Positions 42,612 to 51,606 of a stretch of 64,000 nucleotides of DNA are shown here, piece after piece. The notes under the pieces were generated by a model, which saw only the letters and a list, made by a program, of their open reading frames with translations, did not search any database and was not told the origin of the DNA. Every line of letters starts with the position of its first letter. Position 1 is the stretch's first letter. Source of the DNA: Bradymonas sediminis (GTDB taxonomy: Bacteria > Myxococcota_A > Bradymonadia > Bradymonadales > Bradymonadaceae); contig NZ_CP030032.1 in NCBI RefSeq assembly GCF_003258315.1, positions 2,767,804-2,831,803 on the forward strand. Reading direction: 5' to 3'. Both the position numbers and the translations under genes were made by a program.

Positions 42612-43448
42612 ATGAAAAAACTAACGCCCATCCGCGTCGCCATCCTCATCACCGCCCTGCTCGCCCTGGGCACCTTCGTCGCCTACTCGGCGGGCTATCG
42701 CCTCAACGCCCCCGCCCCGCCCGAGCGCATCTACGACGCCCCGCCCCCGCAGGCGCTCCGGGTGCTCTTTATCGGCAATAGCCACACCTACGTCCACGAC
42801 GTGCCGGGTATGGTGCAGCGGCTGGGCGAGGCGAATGGGACGCCCATCTGGGTTGAGGCGTTGACGATTGGCGGGGCGAGCCTGAGCGACCACCTTCGCC
42901 GGCCTGGCACCAACGCGACTATTCAGGGCGACGGATGGGATTTCGTGGTCCTGCAGGAGCATAGCCTCACGCCCGCGCTCAACCCCGAGCAGTTCTACCA
43001 ATCGCTCGACCTGCTGGCGTCCACCGCCACCGAGGCCGGCGCCACCCCGGTCATCTACGCCACCTGGGCGCGCCACGGCGACGACCCATACTTCCAAAGA
43101 CAAACGCGCTTTACCTCGCCGATGCGCCTGCAAGAGGCGCTGGACCGCGCGTTCGCCACGGGCGCCCAACGCTCGAACGCCCTGGTCTCGCCGGTCGGCA
43201 CCGCCTGGCATCACTATTACGGACAAAACACCGCCAAACGCCTGCACGCCCCTGACGGCAACCACGCCAACCTGGCCGGCGCCTACCTGGCCGCCTGCGT
43301 GTTCTACCGCGTGCTGCAGGACGCGCCGTGCACCGGCAATACCTACCGCCCCGGGCGCATTAGCGCGGCCAGCGCGCTCAGGCTTCAACAGGTCGCGGAC
43401 CGGAGCCCGAAGCAGTGGAGCGTGTACACCCGGAGCCAGCGCTTCTAG
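42612..43448 (+). CDS. membrane-anchored SGNH hydrolase-like protein (DUF4886 type)
   Basis: A 278-residue protein. From ATG 42612 it has a signal anchor (ILITALLALGTFVAYSAGY). LFIGNSHTYVHDVPGMVQRL is the first SGNH block with a candidate nucleophile Ser, FVVLQEHS is a later block, and PDGNHANLAGAYLAA supplies an Asp-x-x-His pair. The pattern fits the DUF4886 branch of SGNH/GDSL hydrolases; substrate unknown. The stop overlaps that of the convergent LuxR-type gene by 4 bp. A truncated, diverged copy lies at 55761-55952. Confidence 0.75.
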   Translation: MKKLTPIRVAILITALLALGTFVAYSAGYRLNAPAPPERIYDAPPPQALRVLFIGNSHTYVHDVPGMVQRLGEANGTPIWVEALTIGGASLSDHLRRPGTNATIQGDGWDFVVLQEHSLTPALNPEQFYQSLDLLASTATEAGATPVIYATWARHGDDPYFQRQTRFTSPMRLQEALDRAFATGAQRSNALVSPVGTAWHHYYGQNTAKRLHAPDGNHANLAGAYLAACVFYRVLQDAPCTGNTYRPGRISAASALRLQQVADRSPKQWSVYTRSQRF

Positions 43449-44695
43449 CGGGAGTCGCCGCTGAGCCGTGCGATGAGCTCCTCGCGCGAGTTGATCCCGA
43501 GTTTGGCGTAGATTGCGCGGAGCTGGTTGGCCACGGTTCGCGACGAGGTAGCCCGACGCGCGGCGATATCTTCGTTGCTCAGGCCGTCGTAGACCTGACG
43601 CGCGACGTCACGCTCCGCCTCGCTGAGCCCCAGCGGAAGGTGGCAGGGTCGGTTGGCGAGGGCGAGCAGGGAGGTGTCCTCGATTGGGACCGGGCCCTGA
43701 GCCTCAAAGACCGCGCTGACCAGACGAATCAGCCCGGCGCGGCCCTCGACGTTGAGCTTGCGCATCGCCGAGCGCAATTGAGTGCGCACCGTCGAGGGTG
43801 AGAGGCCCAGCTCATAGGCCACCAGCTTGGTATGGTGACCGCGCCCTACCAGGTAGGCGACCTGCCGCTCTCGCTCGCTCAGCCCCACGATGCTGCGCAC
43901 CTCGACGGGGTTCTCCCGCAGGATTGTGTAGGCTCGCCCATCGCTGTCGAGCACATCCAACAAAGACCAGCGCGCGGCCACCAGCCCCTGCCAGAGCGCC
44001 ATCGCCTCGAGCGGGCGGTGCTCGGCCAGGGCGTCGGCCTGGCGTCGGGCGGCGATCATGGATCGGAGCGTCTCGCGGCGCGAGCCGAGCTTCAGTGTAT
44101 TTTCACGAATATCCAGGCGGTCGGTGACAGGGTCATAGATCGCGGCGGCGCCATCGAGATCCGCCCGGTCCAGACGCTGGCGCAGCCTTGCGCCGGCGGC
44201 GATATGCGCCGCGACACACTCCCAGAGGGCGCGGCGCGCCGGCTCCAGGCCGGCGACCTCGCTGCGCATCACGCTGAACATCCACCCCTGGCAGCGCGCC
44301 TCATCGACGCGCAGCATCTCGAAGTCGATCACGTCGCGCTGATGGGCGAGGTGCTGCATATCCGAGTCGTCTCGAAGGTCATGTAGGACCGGATGGGCCT
44401 GCGCGATCTCCGAGAGGCTCCGATAGCAATAGGGTTGCTCGTAGGCCAGGCGCGCCCGGGTCGGGTCGAGGTTTTGCAGCAAGGTCCGAAACATCGCCTC
44501 GTCACCCTCACGACCTTTGCAGGTGACGAATTCCAGGGGAATCACCCGCCCCTGGTCCACCCGCCAGCGAAACCCCACCATTCCTCGCCCCCGCTCAAAC
44601 CGGGGCGCCATCATCTCAACCAACTCGTTCAACCAGCCTTCATCATCACCATCGAGGCGGTAGGCGGCGTGGACAATCTGTACAACGTGGCTCAA
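43445..44695 (-). CDS. LuxR-type regulator with two tandem HTH domains
   Basis: A 416-residue regulator. The first 265 residues form an unrecognised, probably sensory, domain. Then come two complete LuxR-type helix-turn-helix units: LSERERQVAYLVGRGHHTKL (about residues 272-326) and LSEAERDVARQVYDGLSNED (about 357-411), each with the usual VAYELGLSPSTVRTQLRSAM-like recognition helix region. Tandem GerE-type domains in one chain are uncommon. TTG 44695 is supported by AAAGGGGAG five bases upstream. It is convergent with the SGNH gene and is the last host-style gene before the compositionally distinct segment. Confidence 0.8.
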   Translation of the reverse strand: MSHVVQIVHAAYRLDGDDEGWLNELVEMMAPRFERGRGMVGFRWRVDQGRVIPLEFVTCKGREGDEAMFRTLLQNLDPTRARLAYEQPYCYRSLSEIAQAHPVLHDLRDDSDMQHLAHQRDVIDFEMLRVDEARCQGWMFSVMRSEVAGLEPARRALWECVAAHIAAGARLRQRLDRADLDGAAAIYDPVTDRLDIRENTLKLGSRRETLRSMIAARRQADALAEHRPLEAMALWQGLVAARWSLLDVLDSDGRAYTILRENPVEVRSIVGLSERERQVAYLVGRGHHTKLVAYELGLSPSTVRTQLRSAMRKLNVEGRAGLIRLVSAVFEAQGPVPIEDTSLLALANRPCHLPLGLSEAERDVARQVYDGLSNEDIAARRATSSRTVANQLRAIYAKLGINSREELIARLSGDSR

Positions 44696-45113
44696 ACGCT
44701 CCCCTTTTCTCTATCTATTCATTCTGTCTTCAACACCAAATATCGATCTCCTGAAACGCTCCATCGGAACGGATATGGGCGTGTGAGCGCTCCTTCAAAT
44801 GCTCGCGACGATCAACCTTGATCACGACGCGCTTTGTTTCTGCGTAGAGGTCTCGACCCGCGTGCTGCTGGCTGCCTTGGCGGCGCATTTTGCCCTCATG
44901 AGCATTTATGCGTCAATCCCTGGGCTCAATATTTTGCGCCGTTTTTTTTGGGGGGCTGGGTATTGGCGTTGACATGCCGGAGGAGCCGCGGGCTTCGAAG
45001 GGATCCCCCGGCCCACCCTATGGACGCATTACCTATTGCTGCGACACGTCTAAAAAAAATATACCCGCTCGCCTCGTTGGAATCCCCAAAAAACAAACAA
45101 AATGGAGAAGACC
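44696..45113. other. intergenic region at left edge of the putative island
   Basis: A 418-bp stretch with no credible gene. It has a run of eight T followed by seven G (about 44943-44956), and a TTGACA (44969-44974) lacking a matching -10. Composition is host-like (ATAT present) until about 45060 and then changes. No att-like direct repeat or tRNA was found. Confidence 0.5.
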
Positions 45114-46274
45114 ATGTTTCAACGCCGTAATTGCCCCCTTAGCCTGCTTCTGTTGCTCCTGCTCGCCGCCCCAATGGGCTGCTCTTCGGACGATGATGAC
45201 GCCAACAACACCCCCGACAGCGGCGTGATTGACACGGACACGGGCTCTACCCCCGACGCCGACAACACCCCCGACGCCGACGCCGGCGACACGCCCGACG
45301 CCGGCGACACGCCCGACGCCGACAACACCCCCGACGCCGACAACACCCCCGACGCCGACAACACCCCGAGCTGCCCGCAGAACGGTTTTGACGCCCTCAC
45401 CCTGGAAGACGCCACCGTCTGGGCCCCCCACTCGCTTAAGGCGTCCTTTCTGGGCGAAGCTAACGGCCAGGGCAAAGCCCGCGGCCTGATCATCAACTGG
45501 AACTTCAACAGCGGCGCCAGCAGCGACGTGGCCGACTACAACCCCTACGTGCTGCCCACCTTTGCCAACGGAAGCACCAACACGGTTGTGGTGGTCGGCT
45601 ACACCGGCTGCACCCCCGGCGTGCTTCCCTCGATCAACAGCTGCGAGGCCTCGTACTTCAACCAGTCGGGCAACCTGACCCTCAGCGCCCTGGGCACGCA
45701 GACTGGCGAGCGGCTCACCGGCGAGCTCTCCGAGCTGGTGATGGACGTTGTGGACTCCGAGGGTGAGACGAGCTGGTGCATCGACGCCTTCGACTTCGAT
45801 CTTGGCGTCGTCTCCAACCTGCCCGCCCCTGGCGAGTGCCGCGTTGATGTGGACTGCGGCGGCAGCTCCTGCTTTGACCCGGAGGAGGCCCGGCGCTTTG
45901 CGATGTGCCCGCCGCAGAGCTGCAACCCCGATCTGACCTTCTGCCTGGACGACGCGTCCTGCGGCGCCGGCGGCGTCTGCCGACCCGCGCCGATGGAGGC
46001 CTGCGCCTGCTCCCCGGAGATGCCCACCTGCCAGCCCGCCTGCCTCGAAGACATGGACTGCGAAACCGGCGAGGCCTGCGGCGATGACGGCCACTGCGGC
46101 CCAATCCCCTGCCAGGGTCTCGGCGCCAGCCCCGACTGCCCCGCGCACTACTCCTGCACCGTCGACAACATCTGCGAGCGCACCACCTGCATGATGGATG
46201 ACGACTGCGTAGACGGCCGCTGCGTCGAAGGTCGCTGCTACGAGAGCTTTGGCGCCTGCGCTTCCCAATTCTGA
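45114..46274 (+). CDS. Cys-rich lipoprotein, paralogue 1
   Basis: A 386-residue lipoprotein. ATG 45114 has GGAG six bases upstream, better than the ATG at 45102. The lipobox is APMGC. A linker of repeated Asp-Ala-Asp-Asn-Thr-Pro units (18-bp DNA repeats) leads to a domain of about 150 residues without cysteine clusters (GLIINWNFNSGASSDVADYN). The C-terminal half has Dickkopf-like units such as CRVDVDCGGSSC, CLEDMDCETGEAC and CMMDDDCVDGRC. It shares this plan with the genes at 46367 and 54521 but is the most diverged of the three. Likely surface-exposed; function unknown. First gene inside the compositionally distinct segment. Confidence 0.75.
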   Translation: MFQRRNCPLSLLLLLLLAAPMGCSSDDDDANNTPDSGVIDTDTGSTPDADNTPDADAGDTPDAGDTPDADNTPDADNTPDADNTPSCPQNGFDALTLEDATVWAPHSLKASFLGEANGQGKARGLIINWNFNSGASSDVADYNPYVLPTFANGSTNTVVVVGYTGCTPGVLPSINSCEASYFNQSGNLTLSALGTQTGERLTGELSELVMDVVDSEGETSWCIDAFDFDLGVVSNLPAPGECRVDVDCGGSSCFDPEEARRFAMCPPQSCNPDLTFCLDDASCGAGGVCRPAPMEACACSPEMPTCQPACLEDMDCETGEACGDDGHCGPIPCQGLGASPDCPAHYSCTVDNICERTTCMMDDDCVDGRCVEGRCYESFGACASQF

Positions 46275-46296
46275 TTTGCACCCCTCCGCAAGTCAT

Positions 46297-46325
46297 GACC
46301 CGGCTGCCGCACACGCAGCCGGGTC
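46297..46325 (+). terminator. stem-loop between lipoprotein paralogues
   Basis: GACCCGGCTGC (46297-46307) pairs with GCAGCCGGGTC (46315-46325) around a seven-base loop. The downstream sequence is AT-rich but has no T run directly after the stem, so termination may be partial and the next gene at 46367 may be read through. Confidence 0.5.
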
Positions 46326-46366
46326 GATTATCCCGAACGTATTTTTACACGATCTAGGGCACACAA

Positions 46367-47584
46367 ATGCACAATTTTTCACGCTCCACCCTCAGCCTCC
46401 TCTTGTTGATGATGCTCGCCGCGCCCCTGGCCTGTTCTTCGGACAATGATGACAGCGACGCCTCGTCAGACGCCGGAGTGGTCGACACGGACACGGGCTC
46501 CACCTCTGACGCCAAGGACGCCGACAATACCCCCGACGCCGACAATACCCCCGACGCCGACAATACCCCCGACGCCGACAGTCCCCCCGACGCCGACAAC
46601 ACCCCCGACGCCGACAATACCCCCGACGCCGGCGACACCCCCGACGCCGACGACACCCCCGACGTCGGGGATGACGACCCAGTGCCCGGCTGCGACTTGA
46701 GCGGGTTTGGCCCTCGCACCCTTGAGGTTGCGCGCTATGACCACAACGGCATCAACGCCATCTTCCACGGCGAAGCCGACGAGAGCGGTAAAACCCGCGG
46801 CCTGGTCATCTACTGGCCTCAGGGCGGCAGCACCGATCTGGCCGACTACAACCCCTTCGTGATGAGCACCCCCGAGCAGGACGTGCCGATCAACGCCTTT
46901 GTGAACGGATGGACCGGCTGTGATCCCGGCGCCGACCCCAACCCCTTCACCTGCGAGGACTTCTTCTACACCGCCTCTGGCGAGATGACGCTCAGCGCGA
47001 TCGGCACCCGCGCCGGGGCCTCGGTCACCGGCCGAATCAGCGACCTGGTCCTGCACCTGCTCGACTCCAATGGCGAGACCAAATGGTGCCTCAACGGCTT
47101 TGACTTCGACCTGACCCTGCCCGCTACCACCAACGATCTGGGCATGTGCAACGTCGAGGATGACTGCTACGCATTCGGGAGCAACTCCTGCCTGACGCCC
47201 GTGCAACATGAGCGCTACACCTACTGCGCGCCGCGCACCTGCGTGCCCGCCGGTCAGATGACCGCCTGCGGCGACGACAGCGAATGCGGCGCCGACGAGG
47301 TCTGCCGCCGCGCCGAAACGACCCGCTGCGCCTGCGACGGCTTTAATACCTTCTGCCTGCCCGGCTGCACCGCCGACGCCGATTGCGCCGAGGCCGAGTT
47401 CTGCGCCGCAGACGGCCACTGCAAAGCGATCGCCTGCGAGGATGGCGGCTGCCCCGATAACTTCTCCTGCTCTTCCGAGAACACCTGCCTGCGCACCTCC
47501 TGCACGACCGACGCCGAATGCGCCGGCGTGGGCTTCTGCGTAGAGGGCAAATGCCACGCCGAGATGGGGTACTGCGTCGAGTAA
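46367..47584 (+). CDS. Cys-rich lipoprotein, paralogue 2
   Basis: A 405-residue lipoprotein with lipobox APLAC, an Asp/Asn/Thr/Pro linker built of about eight 18-bp repeats, and a folded domain opening with CDLSGFGPRTLEVARYDHNG. The Cys-rich C-terminus has CRRAETTRCACDGF, CTADADCAEAEFCAADGHC and CTTDAECAGVGFCVEGKC. From about 46670 onward the DNA is nearly identical to the broken paralogue at 54521-55702. AGGG lies eight bases before ATG 46367. It is followed by a bidirectional terminator and the convergent WGR gene. Function unknown; the WCLNGFDFDL core is shared with paralogue 1 (WCIDAFDFDL). Confidence 0.78.
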   Translation: MHNFSRSTLSLLLLMMLAAPLACSSDNDDSDASSDAGVVDTDTGSTSDAKDADNTPDADNTPDADNTPDADSPPDADNTPDADNTPDAGDTPDADDTPDVGDDDPVPGCDLSGFGPRTLEVARYDHNGINAIFHGEADESGKTRGLVIYWPQGGSTDLADYNPFVMSTPEQDVPINAFVNGWTGCDPGADPNPFTCEDFFYTASGEMTLSAIGTRAGASVTGRISDLVLHLLDSNGETKWCLNGFDFDLTLPATTNDLGMCNVEDDCYAFGSNSCLTPVQHERYTYCAPRTCVPAGQMTACGDDSECGADEVCRRAETTRCACDGFNTFCLPGCTADADCAEAEFCAADGHCKAIACEDGGCPDNFSCSSENTCLRTSCTTDAECAGVGFCVEGKCHAEMGYCVE

Positions 47585-47604
47585 GATCAGCGTTACACCC
47601 CCAC

Positions 47605-47632
47605 AAAAAAGGGCCCCGCGGGGCCCTTTTTT
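47605..47632. terminator. bidirectional terminator
   Basis: An A6 run, GGGCCCC, GC, GGGGCCC and a T6 run make a symmetrical terminator between convergent genes. Almost the same element recurs at 54136-54162 and a variant at 55723-55751. Confidence 0.9.
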
Positions 47633-47675
47633 GCGTTCTGCGCGCAGGGGTGCGAGCGCCCACCTCCCTACCGAT

Positions 47676-50600
47676 TCACGACTCGACCTCGACCATCACA
47701 AGCTCACCCTTCTTTCCACCGACCACGATGGTCGGCCCCGGCCCGACGCCAAGGGACTCGATGGCGATGCCCGTCTCGACCTCCTGAATGAGCTCAAAGG
47801 TTTGCTTGTCGAACACCTTAACCGTCGTGCCGCTGCTGGCGCTGATCAGGTGATCCCCGACCACCCGGATCGTGTAGAGGCTCGAATCGAAAACGCCGCG
47901 GCGAATCACCTCGCCATGCGCGTCGAACACCACCACCGAGTCATCGCGCCTGCTGACGAAGACCTCGCCATCGGCCGCCGCCATGCTCCAGAGCCCGCCG
48001 TAGCCGCTGACCGGTGGTAGCTTCCACTGCGCCGTCACCTTCAACGTGAAGGGGTTGACGACGAGCAAGCGCTCCCCCTGGTATTTGGCGACCAGGAAGT
48101 GGTCGTCGTCCAGCCGGACCATGCGTTGGAGGCCGAAGAGCGTCTTGGAGGTGTAGATATCTTCGCCCGTGTGACGGTCGAGGATCCGCAGGGTGTCGTA
48201 GGGCGGGCTGATGAAACGGTCTCCCATCAGCGCGATCCAGTAGTTGAAGACACCTTCGCGCTGCCAGACCTCCTCGCCATCGAGCGTACGACAGGCGGCA
48301 AACTCGCCACTGATGGCGTAGACGTGCTCGTCGTCCATGACCGCGTCGCGTAACCCGTCCTTAAACGCGTACTTCGCCAGGAGCGTGCCCTCGCGCGACC
48401 ACCGAATCACCGACTTGTCGTCGGAGGAGGTCAGCACCTGGTCGCCCAGGAGTTGCACCGAGCGGATTCGCGAGGTGTGGCCTTCGGCGTGGGCAGAGGC
48501 GCCAAAGGGTCGCGCGGAGAGTCCGAGCCCTGCCTTTTTGGCCTCCGCGTTGGCTTTTGCTTCGGCCTCGGCAGCGAGCGCCGCTTCGACCTCGGCGACG
48601 TAGGGCCGCATGCGGGCGTGCAAATCGTCGAAGTTGTGTTTGATGTACTCCGCGCCCCTGTAATGCGGGTTGCTCGACTTCCAGAGCCGACACAGACGCC
48701 GCAGCATCGCCTCGGTGTCCAACTTCGACATCGCCTCAATGAGATAATAGGTGCGTCGGTGCGCATCCCTCACATAGCCGTTGGTGTAGCCGGTGAAGCG
48801 ACAGTAGAGGTCGGCCAGCGCGAGCACCTCGGCGTCGAGCGCGTCGCCGACGCCCTCTTCCGCGGCCTTGATCACGAGGTTATGCCGGAAGATGGCGTTG
48901 GGGTCGGCCAGCGCTTCGCGCAGGCCCTCCACACCACGGCTCTCCCAGATGAGCTCGACGGTCGGACGGTCCATCCAGCGCAACCCAAGGTCGACGCCCA
49001 GCGCCTCCAGCCCTTCGATCGCCGCCGTACGCACCACGGCATACTCGTGATGCAGGTACTCCCGCAGCCGCGCTTCTGCCACAGCGGCGTCGGGATGATG
49101 CCGATACAGCCTGGCGAGCGTTTCGTGCAGCTCCCGGTCGTCGTAGGTGGAGTTCTCAACGATCAGGTTGAGCTCCGCCACGAGTGACCAGTCGACAGCG
49201 TCGGCGCCGCCGGTCTGGAAGGCCGCAAACTGCTGCATGCCGTGCTCGTAGGCCAGGTTGAGCAGCGATCCGTTATTTTTGGCGATGTAGGCGTCGATGG
49301 CGGATCGGGCCTCCTCGGTGCCGATATGCGCCAGGGCAAAGAGCACGGGCCGCGTCGCCTCCGAATCGACGTACGCGATCAGGGTCTGGGTCGCCTCCGC
49401 GTCGCCGATGCGTCCCAATGAGGCGGCCGCCCGGGGACGCACCTTGTCGGGCCCCTTCTCCATCAGTTTCATGAGGACTTCGACCGCCTCACTGCCGCCC
49501 AACGCCCCGAGCGCTTCAATCGTCGCGAGCAAGGGGTCGCTCTTCGACATCTCCATCAAGAAGTTGCCGTTCGGCCACCACAACTCCTTGACCAGGGGGA
49601 CAAGTTTGCCGACGTGCGCGGGATCGCCGAGCGCGGCAAACCCCCGCGCCGCCGCGGTCTGCGCGCGCCGGTACTCATCGCGCGTATCGAGCGCCGTCAG
49701 CAGATGCGGCAGCATGCGCTCACCCGCCGCCGCGGCCGCCAGCCCCAGGCGCTTCCAGTCGTGGCCGGTCCAGCTCTCCGGCTTGCCGAGCAGCGGGCCG
49801 ATAAGCTCGGAGGGCTCGCGCCAGATGATCTCGTAGAGCTCCTCGTCTTCGTAATCGTGCCCCCGGCCATCGCGGCTGCTTCGGTGCTCATCGATGAAGT
49901 TCCACCGGCGCGCCCACACCTTCCCTTCGGGCGACGCCTCGATGACCCTGGCAAAGACGCGCTCGGTCGCCTCATCATCATCGAGCTCCCAGAGCGCTTC
50001 GGTCATCGCGTCGACATCACCCTCGGCGATAAGCTGGTCGGCACGCTCCATCGCGGCGTAGTGGGCGGCGTTCGCCAGCCGCTCGGCCTCTTCGGCCTCA
50101 CGGGCGCGCTCCTCGGCCCGGTCGGGGTCGAGATCGAGCGCCAGGAACCTCTCGCGCAGCGCGAAGATGTCCTTGATCGCACCGAGCTCGGTGCGCCCCT
50201 CCAAAAGCTCTCGCACCAGCGCGACGCAATCGCGCACCACCGGCGAATCATGCGACGCCACAAGCTGAAGGCACGCTTCGAGCTCGGGCTTGTCGAACCA
50301 GAAGAGCCGCCAGATCCAGTAGAGCGCCGACGACGCATCAAAAGGCCTCGTTTTGGCCTGCTCGAAGTTCAACTCCGCGTGCAGGCTTTCGTAAAAGACC
50401 TCCGCGACCTCCTCGAACGCACCGATGCTGGTGTTGCGCAAGAGGTCGCTGATCCAGACGAATTTGTGGAAGAGGTAGAGCGCATCGGACTTCGCCTCAT
50501 AGCCCGGCTCGAACTCCGTCCCCTCTTCCAGCTCGTCGAAATGCCACGAGAGCGCGACGCGGCCCTCCAGCCGGCTCATATCCTCTGTGATCTGCGCCAG

Positions 50601-51347
50601 GCCGGGCGCTTCGTCCTCCGCGTCCTCGTTGTCGAAGAAGGCCACGTAGCAGCGGTTGAGCCAGGCGAAGGACGAGAGCGAGTCGGCGCAGACAAAGCTC
50701 GGCGAACTCGTCTCATGATCATAAAAGACCACCTCGACGCGCTGCGGGTCGAGGTCGTCGATGTGCGCAAAATACTGATCGCCATTGCCCGCGCTGCCGA
50801 TGCTCACCCAGCGGGCAAACTGGCCCATCATCGCCGTAGCCAGCACGTTCTCCTGATCCATGAGCACGAGCTGCTCGAAGAGGTTTCCTCGCTCCGCCTC
50901 CGGCAGCCAGAGGTCCTCATCCCACATCCGCCACTCGCCGAAGTTGCAATAGCCAAACCGGTGCGTGGAGCGCCAGGTCAGGTACTGGTCCAACTCCTCG
51001 GGCAGGGGTTTGGCGAGGTAGGCCTCCCACCGGTCGCGGTAGTCGAGCGGCTCGGCCTCAGTCACGCCCATCGCTTTCCACACATCGAGGACCTCGTGTT
51101 GCCAGTACGCTTTGACGCGCTCGTCCTGGCTGAAGCGCTCTTCGGGCGGAAGGCGCTGCACAAACCCGAGATCGCGCTGCGCTCGCGCCGTCTCGCGCAT
51201 CAACGCCAGCGCCTCGCCTTCATCGGCGACCTCGTGCGTCTCAACGACCGAGCCGGCTTCGCCCAGGGGGCCTGAGCGAACGGTGACGATGTCGTCCTGA
51301 TAGTCGACACGCCAGAATTCTTCAGCGTTCTCAAGGTAATACGTCAT
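47676..51347 (-). CDS. WGR, SUKH-like, HEAT-repeat and propeller protein
   Basis: A 1223-residue cytoplasmic protein. Residues 1-75 resemble a WGR domain (YYLENAEEFWRVDY, then GPLGEAGSVVETHEV). Residues of about 110-260 look like a SMI1/KNR4 (SUKH) domain: FGYCNFGEWRMWDED, WVSIGSAGNGDQYF and VVFYDHETSSPSFV. About 500-900 are HEAT-type helical repeats (TIEALGALGGSEAVEVLMKL, ASLGRIGDAEATQTLI). After an Ala/Glu coiled segment, residues of about 975-1223 form a beta-propeller (IRSVQLLGDQVLTSSDDKS, WSMAAADGEVFVSRRDDS). WGR domains bind DNA or protein in PARPs, and SUKH domains act as immunity proteins in toxin systems. GGAG precedes ATG 51347. It is divergent from the second WGR gene, with 259 bp between starts. 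Role unknown. Confidence 0.72.
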   Translation of the reverse strand: MTYYLENAEEFWRVDYQDDIVTVRSGPLGEAGSVVETHEVADEGEALALMRETARAQRDLGFVQRLPPEERFSQDERVKAYWQHEVLDVWKAMGVTEAEPLDYRDRWEAYLAKPLPEELDQYLTWRSTHRFGYCNFGEWRMWDEDLWLPEAERGNLFEQLVLMDQENVLATAMMGQFARWVSIGSAGNGDQYFAHIDDLDPQRVEVVFYDHETSSPSFVCADSLSSFAWLNRCYVAFFDNEDAEDEAPGLAQITEDMSRLEGRVALSWHFDELEEGTEFEPGYEAKSDALYLFHKFVWISDLLRNTSIGAFEEVAEVFYESLHAELNFEQAKTRPFDASSALYWIWRLFWFDKPELEACLQLVASHDSPVVRDCVALVRELLEGRTELGAIKDIFALRERFLALDLDPDRAEERAREAEEAERLANAAHYAAMERADQLIAEGDVDAMTEALWELDDDEATERVFARVIEASPEGKVWARRWNFIDEHRSSRDGRGHDYEDEELYEIIWREPSELIGPLLGKPESWTGHDWKRLGLAAAAAGERMLPHLLTALDTRDEYRRAQTAAARGFAALGDPAHVGKLVPLVKELWWPNGNFLMEMSKSDPLLATIEALGALGGSEAVEVLMKLMEKGPDKVRPRAAASLGRIGDAEATQTLIAYVDSEATRPVLFALAHIGTEEARSAIDAYIAKNNGSLLNLAYEHGMQQFAAFQTGGADAVDWSLVAELNLIVENSTYDDRELHETLARLYRHHPDAAVAEARLREYLHHEYAVVRTAAIEGLEALGVDLGLRWMDRPTVELIWESRGVEGLREALADPNAIFRHNLVIKAAEEGVGDALDAEVLALADLYCRFTGYTNGYVRDAHRRTYYLIEAMSKLDTEAMLRRLCRLWKSSNPHYRGAEYIKHNFDDLHARMRPYVAEVEAALAAEAEAKANAEAKKAGLGLSARPFGASAHAEGHTSRIRSVQLLGDQVLTSSDDKSVIRWSREGTLLAKYAFKDGLRDAVMDDEHVYAISGEFAACRTLDGEEVWQREGVFNYWIALMGDRFISPPYDTLRILDRHTGEDIYTSKTLFGLQRMVRLDDDHFLVAKYQGERLLVVNPFTLKVTAQWKLPPVSGYGGLWSMAAADGEVFVSRRDDSVVVFDAHGEVIRRGVFDSSLYTIRVVGDHLISASSGTTVKVFDKQTFELIQEVETGIAIESLGVGPGPTIVVGGKKGELVMVEVES

Positions 51348-51606
51348 CGCGTCTCCAACACATGATGTCGCGCTAAGCGATCATTGACGGCATAAACAGC
51401 GGTCGCCATTCAGGGTGAGTGCGCCGATTCTAATCTACAGCGCCAACATGCGCAAACACGTTTCGGAGGCGCAGAATCATAAGTTTCCGTCGATTTTCTC
51501 GCTCTAACTTGGTATACCCATGGCACGCATCACCATTGTAGGCCCGATTCAGCTCGCCCTTGTTGTCCCATGCGCATCACCTAGATTCCCCTCATCGGAG
51601 TACACC

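Noticed and set aside
44969-44974. TTGACA as promoter of lipoprotein paralogue 1
   Set aside because: No -10-like hexamer at the expected distance.
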